Source: a virus
Length of the DNA stretch: 64,000 nucleotides
Reading direction: 5' to 3' (one strand)
IMG/VR virus record: IMGVR_UViG_3300042260_000483
Coordinates: 22,090 to 86,089 of that record
Positions 22,714-30,466 of the stretch are shown here, piece after piece (within the stretch, counting starts at the first letter, position 1; the number at the start of each line of letters is the position of its first letter). Made by a program: the position numbers and the translations under genes. The notes under the pieces are model-generated. The model ran no database searches, was not told where the DNA came from, and worked only from the letters and a program-made list of their open reading frames with translations.

Positions 22714-23488
22714 CTATGTAACTTTTTAGTATTTCAAATATTTTATTATGGCCATTTAACGATGGGTGTAATTCTTTCATAGTTGGTGGTAATGGAAATT
22801 TATCAATCCACTTAAATTCATCATGAATTATGTTTTTATTTTCAATTAAATATTTTTCAACTAAAATATTAGTTTCATCGTTTAGTAGAGGAAATTTTAC
22901 AATATGTTTTTCTAAAAATTGTAAATTTATATTGGTAAAATCTAAAACATCTCTCCAAATTAGTATTGAAAATTTTATATGTGAATTTGCATTTATAAAA
23001 TCGTTGAGTTTTATAAAAACTGCATTCATAAATTCACGCGGATTATAGTTTATAATCCATTCGATAATTTTGTTTTTTATTTCGGTATTATCATTTTTAT
23101 TATTAGTTAAAAATGATTCAATTTCAGATGGTGTTCTTGGTATTTTTTCTGATGCAGTAGAATTAGCATGAAAAAATCTATCAAAGTAGTTGTAAATGCC
23201 AGATAATTCAAATACTATGTATTCAACATCAGATAAATCTTCTTGTGAAAGTAAATATAACGCTTCTGCAGGAGAACCACCTGCTCTAGAGAGATTTATT
23301 TCTTCAACATTTAAATATTTTGAAAGTTGTTTTGAAAATCGATTTTCTTCTATGAATATGGTATCTTCGATGCTAGGGTCGAATGGAAATCGGAAATCTA
23401 TATTTTCTTCAAATTCATATACATCTCTAAACCAATGTAACCCAACCCCATGTGTATTTGATGCTCCTAAAAATATTGCTTTTTTCAT
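22682..23488 (-). CDS. SGNH/GDSL-like protein
   Basis: 268 aa. Block I is IFLGASNTHGVGL (Ser in GAS), a central ELSGIYNYFDRFF region and block V KELHPSLNGHN with the His present. No signal peptide, so cytoplasmic or virion-borne. Located directly after the outer-membrane protein gene and before the capsid-cargo genes, so it may act on the cell surface or on a virion protein. Relationship to the family is clear in block I and V only. Confidence 0.62.
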   Translation of the reverse strand: MKKAIFLGASNTHGVGLHWFRDVYEFEENIDFRFPFDPSIEDTIFIEENRFSKQLSKYLNVEEINLSRAGGSPAEALYLLSQEDLSDVEYIVFELSGIYNYFDRFFHANSTASEKIPRTPSEIESFLTNNKNDNTEIKNKIIEWIINYNPREFMNAVFIKLNDFINANSHIKFSILIWRDVLDFTNINLQFLEKHIVKFPLLNDETNILVEKYLIENKNIIHDEFKWIDKFPLPPTMKELHPSLNGHNKIFEILKSYIDERNTLNNWR

Positions 23489-23519
23489 TATAAACGTAAC
23501 TATCTTTTATTTAAGTATA

Positions 23520-24953
23520 TTATAAATTAATTTTTGATCCAATAATAAATGAATTTATCAATGGTAACATTTCATTTGTGGATTTTATACCCGTCCAATT
23601 GAAATTTACTATAAAACGTTTGGTTAATTGTATAGTAAACCCGTTTGATGATATAAACATAACATCTCCATTAAATTCTTGCATTTGATTTACTGCGTTA
23701 ACGGGTGTGTTGGTTACGATAAAAGCTGGAGAATATGTTATGTTCTTTCCTACTTTAAATGAGTTTGTGTATAATGCATTCCAACCAATTGTATATGTTC
23801 CATAATCCAACATTTCACCCCATACTGCAGAACCATTGAATCCAATACCAAATGTTCCTTTTCTACCACTCATTGGTTCTATCCAACTCATTGATATCGA
23901 TGTTGCATTTGTGCCGAAATTGTTTGAGTATGATGCTGAAATAGATTCAATCCCACTTACTTTATAATCAGATGTCATATAAATTTTAGCAGTTGATGCG
24001 GATAAACTGAATTGTCTTAGGTTAGACCAAATCATTGTTCCTGCGTTATAACTTCTATCACCAAATATTGATGATTTAGATACCCCAACGGAAAGAACTG
24101 CATCGATTCCACCTGTTAAACTTTGCATACCAATCATATCACCACTTACCATCATTGGTGGTGCAGATGCACGTTTTTGTTGTTTTTCTTTTTTCTTATC
24201 TTCTTTTTTCTTATCGTCTTCTTTCTTTTTCTCTTCCTTAGTTTCCTCTTTTTTCTCTTCCTTTTTTTCTTCTTTAGTTTCCGATTTAGATTCTTCTTTC
24301 TTTTCCTCACTCTTACTTTCAGATTTACTTTCTGATTTAGATTCGGATTTAGTTTCACTCTTCGTTTCCGATTTTGAAGATGAACTACCCTCACTTTGTG
24401 ACGAAGATGAAGAAGAATTACCCTCACTTTGTGACGAAGATGAAGAAGAACTACTACTTGATGAAGATGATGAACTACCCCCACTTTGTGCAGGAGGTGG
24501 TGAAGAACTATTACTTGCAGGTGGTGGAGGTGGTGGTGTATTAACTACCGGAACTGATGGAATGTTTGAAGTTGCAGATGCTGCTTGAGATGCAGCACTT
24601 GCAGCCTGTGATGCTGCTTGAGATGCGGTTTGAGCTGCTTGTTGTGCTTGTTGTGCAGTTTGTTGGGCTTGTTGTGCTTGTTGAGTTGCAACCGAACATG
24701 GTGAAAGTGCATACCACCAATTATAAGTTTCGGTTAACCACATTTGAAGTGTTCCGTTTGTAACTTCTTGTTGAGTAAATACTCTAATTCGATTATAAAA
24801 TGCAACGGTTGCTCTACCATTTACAAATGTTGCCGTAACTACCTTTACATCACCCGTGCATCTATCAACAAAGGTTTGAGTGAACGTAGTTTGACCGTAT
24901 CCACTCAAACCTATGAAGGTTAGTAGTAATATGAATAATAATTTTTTTATCAC
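23520..24953 (-). CDS. Outer-membrane-type protein with Gln/Ala, Ser and Lys/Glu linkers
   Basis: 477 aa. Signal peptide 1-20 (MIKKLLFILLLTFIGLSGYG, cut before Q). A globular part with two Cys (about 32, 87), then a Gln/Ala-rich helix (94-137), a Pro stretch, a poly-Ser segment (about 160-200) and a Lys/Glu-rich segment (to about 275). The last 200 residues are strand-rich with alternating hydrophobics and end GSKINL, as in an outer-membrane beta barrel. The start is GTG at 24953; the overlapping ATG two bases earlier runs into a stop at once. It directly follows csgG (2-nt gap), so it may be a CsgG partner, replacing CsgF/CsgE. Function inferred only from context. Confidence 0.72.
   Translation of the reverse strand: MIKKLLFILLLTFIGLSGYGQTTFTQTFVDRCTGDVKVVTATFVNGRATVAFYNRIRVFTQQEVTNGTLQMWLTETYNWWYALSPCSVATQQAQQAQQTAQQAQQAAQTASQAASQAASAASQAASATSNIPSVPVVNTPPPPPPASNSSSPPPAQSGGSSSSSSSSSSSSSSSQSEGNSSSSSSQSEGSSSSKSETKSETKSESKSESKSESKSEEKKEESKSETKEEKKEEKKEETKEEKKKEDDKKKEDKKKEKQQKRASAPPMMVSGDMIGMQSLTGGIDAVLSVGVSKSSIFGDRSYNAGTMIWSNLRQFSLSASTAKIYMTSDYKVSGIESISASYSNNFGTNATSISMSWIEPMSGRKGTFGIGFNGSAVWGEMLDYGTYTIGWNALYTNSFKVGKNITYSPAFIVTNTPVNAVNQMQEFNGDVMFISSNGFTIQLTKRFIVNFNWTGIKSTNEMLPLINSFIIGSKINL
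24386..24450. repeat. Tandem 33-bp repeat in the Ser-rich linker
   Basis: Two near-perfect 33-bp copies (from 24386 and 24419) encode SSSSSQSEG-type units; a third, degraded copy starts near 24477. The period is a multiple of three, so copy changes keep the frame. This is a coding repeat, not an array. Confidence 0.8.
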
Positions 24954-24955
24954 AT

Positions 24956-25672
24956 TTAGTTAGGAAATACACCTTTTTTAATTAATCTACTTACAATGCG
25001 TGCAGATGCAGTTTCTAATGCTTTACGAGTAGTTACTCCGATTGCAGATTGTCTAAATTTAATTTCTTCAACATCTAACCCCAATAATCCTTCTTGAGTT
25101 TTGACTGTATTTGCTTCACCTAATCCAGAACCTACGAAATAAGTTCCATCAATTGCATTAGTGAAACGAACCTGAAGACCTAAACGAGTTGTTTGAGTTT
25201 GTTTAGAACCTTCCTTTAAAGAAAGAACTTCATCCTCTGATACTGAAAAATCATAAATTTCAATTGTGACAAAATAATTTGCTAATTTGATTTTACCAAA
25301 CCCATAAACCTCATTTTCGGATACACCTTTCTTAGATGCTTTCCATTGGTCTTTCATTCTGTTTTTAATTTCAGATTTTTCTTCTACGAATTGAAATCTG
25401 TTAGTATATTCTAAATACTCAATTACCATATTAGTTACACCTAATCCAATTCTAGCATCTTTTAAATCTGGCCACATTTGATATACTTCATCTGTTGCGG
25501 AAATGTTTAAGAGAGCAATTGGGATTGGTTTACCATCATAATCCGAAACATCTTCAATTGATTGTTTCTTCTCAAACTCTGATTGATATTTTTCTGCTTT
25601 AATAGTCCCAATCTGTGCAAATGTGATTTGAGTAAATAGTATGCATACTATTACTAATATAAGTTTTTTCAT
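24956..25672 (-). CDS. csgG: CsgG-like outer-membrane secretion pore
   Basis: 238 aa. Signal peptide 1-19 (MKKLILVIVCILFTQITFA). The mature part shows the CsgG order: IPIALLNISATDE, then LGVTNMVIEYLEYTNRFQFVE, then EIYDFSVSEDE, LGLQVRFTNAIDGT and the C-terminal helix ASARIVSRLIKKG. CsgG forms a nonameric outer-membrane channel that exports curli subunits. Unlike E. coli CsgG it has no lipobox Cys after the signal. CsgG homologues have been reported in some marine myophages and proposed to help lysis. Here it is coupled to the OMP and close to the endolysin and holin candidate. Family call good; role in lysis or export inferred. Confidence 0.8.
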   Translation of the reverse strand: MKKLILVIVCILFTQITFAQIGTIKAEKYQSEFEKKQSIEDVSDYDGKPIPIALLNISATDEVYQMWPDLKDARIGLGVTNMVIEYLEYTNRFQFVEEKSEIKNRMKDQWKASKKGVSENEVYGFGKIKLANYFVTIEIYDFSVSEDEVLSLKEGSKQTQTTRLGLQVRFTNAIDGTYFVGSGLGEANTVKTQEGLLGLDVEEIKFRQSAIGVTTRKALETASARIVSRLIKKGVFPN

Positions 25673-25688
25673 GTAGTATCCTTTATTC

Positions 25689-25919
25689 TTAACTATGTGT
25701 ATCTTTTATATCTTTAGGAAGTTTCCAACCTTTTTTATTAGCAACATATGAATACCAACCAGCCAATCCAAAAAATTGAACTAACCATATAATTGGTAAC
25801 CAATATATAGTTCTCATTTGTTCTTCTAAAATAATAAAAAACCCATTTAGATATATTATCATTAACAAGAAAGCCAACCATTGCTGGTTGTCTTTCCAAT
25901 ATTGTAGTAACGTTTTCAT
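25689..25919 (-). CDS. Small membrane protein with two helices, 76 aa
   Basis: Two membrane helices (about 14-32 and 39-60, rich in Trp and Phe) with a charged C-terminal tail ending KDTHS. It lies between the holin candidate and csgG, with an AGGA element before the ATG. A second holin, antiholin or channel accessory is possible from topology and place; nothing in the sequence confirms it. Confidence 0.62.
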   Translation of the reverse strand: MKTLLQYWKDNQQWLAFLLMIIYLNGFFIILEEQMRTIYWLPIIWLVQFFGLAGWYSYVANKKGWKLPKDIKDTHS

Positions 25920-25924
25920 ATTAA

Positions 25925-26182
25925 TTATCCTAATTCTTCTTCATTAGAATCGGATTCTTTTTTACCACCAAAAACTTTACCAGCCTCAGCGATACCAAAT
26001 GAACCTAATGTGATTATTACAAATGAATTGAAAATAGTATCACTAATTTCCAATGTCTGTCCCATAATACCCGTTACTATATCTGCAGCTGCAAATACTA
26101 CCATTACTGCGAATGATGCGAATCCAACGATTGATTTTTCGTTATATTCATTGTTGTCTTTAAAAATGTCTTTAAATGCCAT
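25925..26182 (-). CDS. Holin candidate, 85 aa
   Basis: Two hydrophobic segments (about 19-40, GFASFAVMVVFAAADIVTG, and 49-70, FNSFVIITLGSFGIAEAG) separated by a short loop, with an acidic tail. I chose ATG 26182 (MAFKDIFKD), since AAGGAGAAA, the strongest Shine-Dalgarno type in the window, lies just upstream; a longer frame from 26230 starts with no such site. Size, topology and the position two genes after the endolysin fit a class II holin. No sequence family is recognised, so this rests on topology and context. Confidence 0.6.
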   Translation of the reverse strand: MAFKDIFKDNNEYNEKSIVGFASFAVMVVFAAADIVTGIMGQTLEISDTIFNSFVIITLGSFGIAEAGKVFGGKKESDSNEEELG

Positions 26183-26256
26183 TATTTGTTTCTCCTTTTT
26201 TTGGTTTACCATAACTCCTCTATGAAACAATTAATACAACCTTTATTTTTTATTTT

Positions 26257-26562
26257 CTACCACTCCTCATCTTCTTTTTCTTTTGGCTTTGGTTTTGCCT
26301 GTGGTTGTGGTTGTGAACCGCTAGATGCAGGAACTGCTTTTTCTTTGATAATCACTGTCTTTCCAGCAGATTGTTGTTGTGTTTGATTTTGTGTAATGTT
26401 AATTACCGGTGCTGCTTGTTGTACCGGAGCTGGTTCTGCATCACCTTCGCCTGTTAATTTGTTAGTGATAAACCCACCTACACCTAATGTAATTGTGCTT
26501 ACTAATCCAATTAAAATACTTTTAATTGATGTTCCTGCTGATTCTTCTTTTTCTTCTGCCAT
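26257..26562 (-). CDS. Small membrane protein with Pro-rich tail, 101 aa (spanin-like?)
   Basis: A short acidic head, one membrane helix (about 13-34, IKSILIGLVSTITLGVGGF), a Gln-rich middle and a Pro/Lys-rich tail (QPQPQAKPKPKEKEDEEW). It is directly downstream of the endolysin with AAGGAG before its ATG. One anchored helix with a long extended periplasmic tail is what an inner-membrane spanin would look like, but the order could equally fit a holin regulator. Family unknown. Confidence 0.62.
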   Translation of the reverse strand: MAEEKEESAGTSIKSILIGLVSTITLGVGGFITNKLTGEGDAEPAPVQQAAPVINITQNQTQQQSAGKTVIIKEKAVPASSGSQPQPQAKPKPKEKEDEEW

Positions 26563-26575
26563 TTTGATTTTCTCC

Positions 26576-27430
26576 TTATGCTAATAAATGATAATATTCT
26601 TTGAAATGTTTAATTCTATCTGGTAAACCAATTGTTCCACCATTTACTCTTTTTGTGATTTTAGTTACAACTACATCACTTGCACCTTCATCTGCAATCT
26701 TATGTAATCCGTTCTTAGAAAAGAACCATGCTGCTGATGCTAATGCATATTTAGAGGCTACTAAATCTGGGTTGTTTGGAATATCTACACCGATTGATTT
26801 ACCGAATGCAGTATAGTTTTCTTTGCCTGTCAATTGGATATATCCCCTACCTCTGAATTTGTATCCATCTCCACTTGCTTCCGAACCATTTGCCATACGA
26901 TTTGCATAAACTTTGTTTGCAATCTTTTGTGGATTTCGTTGATATGCATTTGCAATTGCATCAGTTGGGAAATATTTTTTAAAGATACCTCTCAATCCCT
27001 TTGCCGAATAATTTAGATTTTCAGATGTTACTTTGAATCCACCACTCTCATGTCCACATTGTGCTAAAAAATGTGCAACTCTTAATGGAGTATTGATTCC
27101 AAACTTAATTGCAACTTCTGGAATTGAATCTATTACTATTTGAGGAACGTGTCCTTTAAGTTTATCCAATTTCAATCCTGCAACTTGCGGGGTTGGAGTT
27201 GATACTACGGGTTGTGGAGTTGCTACGATTGGTTGCGGTGTAGGAGTTGTTCCCATAATCTTACCCCACGTCCCATCACCTACAATACCATCTGCAGTTA
27301 ATCCATTTTTCTTTTGAAATGCTTTTACAGCTTCTTCGGTTTTTGGTCCGAAATTACCTACTGGTTCTAATCCGAGTTTTGTTTGTAATAATTTTACATT
27401 CTCGTTATTATCTCCTTTTTTTAGTAACAT
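26576..27430 (-). CDS. Endolysin: peptidoglycan-binding domain plus GH19 lysozyme-type domain
   Basis: 284 aa. Residues 1-60 are a PG_binding_1 domain (NVKLLQTKLG, FGPKTEEAVKAFQKKNGL, DGIVGDGTWG). A Thr/Pro linker (61-85) leads to a GH19 chitinase-like domain (95-284) with the catalytic Glu in AQCGHESGGF and the conserved YKFRGRGYIQLTGKENY. In phages this domain cleaves peptidoglycan at lysis. No signal peptide, so a holin is needed; a candidate lies two genes downstream. AAGGAA lies upstream of the ATG. Firm call. Confidence 0.93.
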   Translation of the reverse strand: MLLKKGDNNENVKLLQTKLGLEPVGNFGPKTEEAVKAFQKKNGLTADGIVGDGTWGKIMGTTPTPQPIVATPQPVVSTPTPQVAGLKLDKLKGHVPQIVIDSIPEVAIKFGINTPLRVAHFLAQCGHESGGFKVTSENLNYSAKGLRGIFKKYFPTDAIANAYQRNPQKIANKVYANRMANGSEASGDGYKFRGRGYIQLTGKENYTAFGKSIGVDIPNNPDLVASKYALASAAWFFSKNGLHKIADEGASDVVVTKITKRVNGGTIGLPDRIKHFKEYYHLLA

Positions 27431-27453
27431 AATTTTATTCCTTCATTTTTAAA

Positions 27454-27822
27454 TTATAGTTTGTTAAAATCCGTAACCCCTAATTGTTTACCACTTGCAT
27501 CGAATAATCCAATTCTATATGCAGATGATGGTAATGCAGTTGTATATACTTTAAGCACATTATCTCCTGCTACTACATTCATAGTTTCTTTAGATACTAC
27601 TCTGTTAGCAATATCAAATATTTTTATTGTTACCGAACCTGCCGTTTCAGTTTTCACATTCATTGCAACTTCAGAAGTTACAAATGGTGTTTGTAATTTA
27701 ATACCTACTGAACTTGTCATTTTAAGTTCTTCGGATGCAGATTCCGGCATTGGTATGAAATCTTCTTTACTACATCCTACTAATAAAGTAGTAAATAATA
27801 CTAATATAAATATTTTTTTCAT
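27454..27822 (-). CDS. Surface-type lipoprotein, 122 aa, sorting-domain-like fold
   Basis: Lipoprotein signal with lipobox LLVGC (Cys 17), then SKEDF, similar to the lipoprotein export signal that sends Bacteroidota lipoproteins to the cell surface (Lys or Ser followed by acidic residues). The C-terminal 75 residues (VTIKIFDIANRVVSKE, GDNVLKVYTTALPSSAYRIGLFDASGKQL) strongly resemble the beta-sandwich of T9SS C-terminal sorting domains. AGGAG lies upstream of the ATG. Paralogous to the next upstream lipoprotein. Possible roles: receptor masking (superinfection exclusion) or lysis (outer spanin). Localisation is well supported, function is not. Confidence 0.72.
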   Translation of the reverse strand: MKKIFILVLFTTLLVGCSKEDFIPMPESASEELKMTSSVGIKLQTPFVTSEVAMNVKTETAGSVTIKIFDIANRVVSKETMNVVAGDNVLKVYTTALPSSAYRIGLFDASGKQLGVTDFNKL

Positions 27823-27830
27823 CGGTTCTC

Positions 27831-28175
27831 CTAATTGATTATTATCGTTGTTTTACTTATTTCTTTTTTAGTAACATCTTCCAATAACAAATATAAGTAT
27901 TTAACCGAAATTGATTTAGTGTATATTTTCTTTACATTTTCACCATATTGACCTGTGAATTTTTCTCTACTTATCACTTGTCCACTTTCTTTATCAATTA
28001 AAGTTAGATAATATACTCCTGCAGTGGGTAAATCAAAGTGTATAGATTGACCATTTGAAACATTACTTTCAGTTACACTAAATATATCATCTTTAGCCAT
28101 AACTTCTGGAAATGGTATTTCTGGTTTACTACAACCCCACATTAAAATTATACATATAAATAGTATTTTTTTCAT
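27831..28175 (-). CDS. Surface-type lipoprotein, 114 aa
   Basis: Lipobox LMWGC (Cys 15) followed by SKPEIPF. The mature part is a strand-rich domain (GVYYLTLIDKESGQVISREK, GENVKKIYTK, YLYLLLEDV) with the same fold pattern as the 122-aa lipoprotein downstream; together they are diverged paralogues. The ATG overlaps the stop of the 762-aa lectin protein by one base (TAATG) with AAAGG upstream. Surface or periplasmic lipoprotein of an infected cell; exact role unknown. Confidence 0.7.
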   Translation of the reverse strand: MKKILFICIILMWGCSKPEIPFPEVMAKDDIFSVTESNVSNGQSIHFDLPTAGVYYLTLIDKESGQVISREKFTGQYGENVKKIYTKSISVKYLYLLLEDVTKKEISKTTIIIN

Positions 28176-30463
28176 TAGTTTACCTTTATTTTTAATTGTG
28201 TTCCACTTTTATTAACTGCATCTGTTGCTGATATTGATGATAATCCCAATACACTACCCAATCCTATTTTTGGTAAAAATGTTATTTTATATTCTGTTGT
28301 CTTATCTAATAAAGTTGAACCATCGGTAATCAACGAACCTAAAGTTATATAATCACCTTTATCAGTTCCAAAATTTGTAGGATTACCTTTTGTAGTGAAT
28401 TCTATTTTTTGGAATTCCAATGAAGTATTATCATAGTTTAACTTAAATTGTGTTCCAACTAATTCTTGTTGTAATGGGTCTATTGATATGGTGACAACCA
28501 ATTTACCACCAACGTTTTCACCCATAAGTGATGCGTTAATTTGATTAGAAACTGAATTTACACTTAAACTCATCGTTTTCAAACTATTAGTTGAAATGAC
28601 AGATGTAGTTTGTTGTGCTGAATGGGATAGATTTACATCACCTAACCAAGTTACATTCATATTATAGGTGTTATTCATTCCACTCAATGTGAATGGGAAT
28701 AAATTACGAGTTGAATTAAATTGAGTATTCCAATTAGATTTTGTAATAGCATCATAATCTGATTTACTATACAATTTCATCAAATAAGTTAATGCAGAAT
28801 ATTGTGTGAGAGGTTGAACACCTGTTAAATGTTGAAGAAGTTTATATGTGTCCGATTCATCAAACACACCATTACCATCCACATCTGCGTTCATATATTG
28901 TAGACCAGATGTAAATTCTAATCCACTTTGGTTTCCAAATAACCCACCATTTGCTAATTCCTTAAATGCAATGTAAACATCAGATACACCTACGATATTA
29001 CTATATAATGTATTTAATTCTGTTTGTGAATTTGGAATCAATTCGATACCATGTGGTTTATATGATTCAATTGGTGAAAATGTAAATTCTGCTCTTAATC
29101 CATATGCACCATTACCTGACCTAATAAACGATGCAAATGATGAACCACTAAAATTAAATTGAGTTGAAGTATAAACATAAACTTCTGTCCAACCATTTGG
29201 GTCATATGAATTAAATGTTACAGGTCCGTTCCATAAATCAAATAATTGTAAACTACTAATCGTAGATGGATTTGATAAAATCCCATTTACTTCCCTACTA
29301 TCAATTCCGATTCGATATCTTTGATTAATTACATCATAATCATAAATTACACACCATTCCACTCCACCGGTTGTAGTTGTTGCTCTTACTCCACCATTTG
29401 ATATTTTAGCAGTATCTAATAAACTTGTCAAATCTACTTTACCTAATCCACTCAATTGTTTAGCAGTTCCATTTACTATATTCCAATTATTGTTAGTGTA
29501 GGTGTATCCTTTTGCTGAAAATTTAGTTTCATCTACATTACCACCGAAATCAATATTGAATTTTGCAGATAAAACTTCTCCATTTGAATGAGATACACTA
29601 TTGGTATAAAATTCCGTAAATGTTGCATCATCTGGATTAGACCAAGTTCCGAATTCAACTACATATGCACAACTAAAATTATTTGGTAAATCATTCCATT
29701 GAGACCCACCTCCCCATTTTGTTACTGCATAATCTTCATTACCACTATTATTTGGCTCACCACCTGCCCAATTATTATATTGACCTACTATATTTCCACT
29801 AAGTTGTCCGTTTGAGGTTTTTATTAAAGTTCCTGCTTCAGGACCTGCATCAATTCTCCATTGACCTTCGGTTAATTCATCAGTTAATGCAAACCAAATA
29901 CTAGCTTGTGGGACGTTTGCATATATAAAAGCATCTTCCGAAGCAGATGTTATTGTTACCAAATATCCTTGCTGACCTTTGAATGTTTGTTGTGATGATA
30001 ATAACTTTGCATTAGAATAAGTTGCTCCACTTGATATTGGTCTATAAAAGTGTCCATTAACACCATTGTAAAAATAACCAACAGGGTTTACAGTTGCTGC
30101 TATGGATAATTGAACACTTCCTACTACCGAACCCGTATTTATCTTTAAAGATGATAATGCAGTGTTGATATTATCCATCGTACCAGATACCACTAAACGA
30201 GTTTTATTGCCATTTAAGGTAAATCCACTTGCTGCAGTTAAACCTGTTGTTGTATTTAATACGAATGTTGTACCTGAAGGTGGATTTACTAAACTGATTG
30301 ATGCTAATAAAGTTGATGTTGAACTAAACCCACTCAATACGAATCCACTTGCATCTTGTCCATTAGTGGATTGTGTAAATGATTTAGAGTCCGGAGCAGA
30401 TACACTCTGTCCGAACCCTAAAAATGATGTTAATAATAATAATGTAACTAATATTTTTTTCAT
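28175..30463 (-). CDS. Secreted C-type-lectin, dockerin and cohesin-like protein
   Basis: 762 aa. Signal peptide 1-18 (cut at FGFG-QS). Residues 20-125 are beta-rich. A C-type lectin-like domain spans about 130-273, with the mannose-type motif EPN (236-238) and WND (256-258), both calcium and sugar contacts. After an unknown beta domain, a dockerin-like EF-hand loop lies at 527-538 (DVDGNGVFDESD) with a second half near GDVNLSHS (608). The last 120 residues resemble a cohesin domain (QFKLNYDNTSLEFQKI). The pair recalls cellulosome assembly. Exported from the infected cell, or part of a tail-related adhesin; the signal peptide favours export. Paralogous C-terminal half in the next gene. Confidence 0.78.
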   Translation of the reverse strand: MKKILVTLLLLTSFLGFGQSVSAPDSKSFTQSTNGQDASGFVLSGFSSTSTLLASISLVNPPSGTTFVLNTTTGLTAASGFTLNGNKTRLVVSGTMDNINTALSSLKINTGSVVGSVQLSIAATVNPVGYFYNGVNGHFYRPISSGATYSNAKLLSSQQTFKGQQGYLVTITSASEDAFIYANVPQASIWFALTDELTEGQWRIDAGPEAGTLIKTSNGQLSGNIVGQYNNWAGGEPNNSGNEDYAVTKWGGGSQWNDLPNNFSCAYVVEFGTWSNPDDATFTEFYTNSVSHSNGEVLSAKFNIDFGGNVDETKFSAKGYTYTNNNWNIVNGTAKQLSGLGKVDLTSLLDTAKISNGGVRATTTTGGVEWCVIYDYDVINQRYRIGIDSREVNGILSNPSTISSLQLFDLWNGPVTFNSYDPNGWTEVYVYTSTQFNFSGSSFASFIRSGNGAYGLRAEFTFSPIESYKPHGIELIPNSQTELNTLYSNIVGVSDVYIAFKELANGGLFGNQSGLEFTSGLQYMNADVDGNGVFDESDTYKLLQHLTGVQPLTQYSALTYLMKLYSKSDYDAITKSNWNTQFNSTRNLFPFTLSGMNNTYNMNVTWLGDVNLSHSAQQTTSVISTNSLKTMSLSVNSVSNQINASLMGENVGGKLVVTISIDPLQQELVGTQFKLNYDNTSLEFQKIEFTTKGNPTNFGTDKGDYITLGSLITDGSTLLDKTTEYKITFLPKIGLGSVLGLSSISATDAVNKSGTQLKIKVN

Positions 30464-30466
30464 ATC

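Noticed and set aside
24386-24490. 33-bp repeats considered as a CRISPR or iteron array
   Set aside because: Two to three in-frame copies without spacers, coding for Ser/Gln/Glu repeats.
24123-24763. Open frames on both strands over the Ser/Lys-Glu linker of the OMP gene
   Set aside because: Low-complexity shadows (Phe/Leu or Arg/Lys repeats) of the repetitive coding sequence.
26183-26230. Longer start of the holin candidate at 26230
   Set aside because: A strong AAGGAG site directs translation to ATG 26182; the extension has no support.
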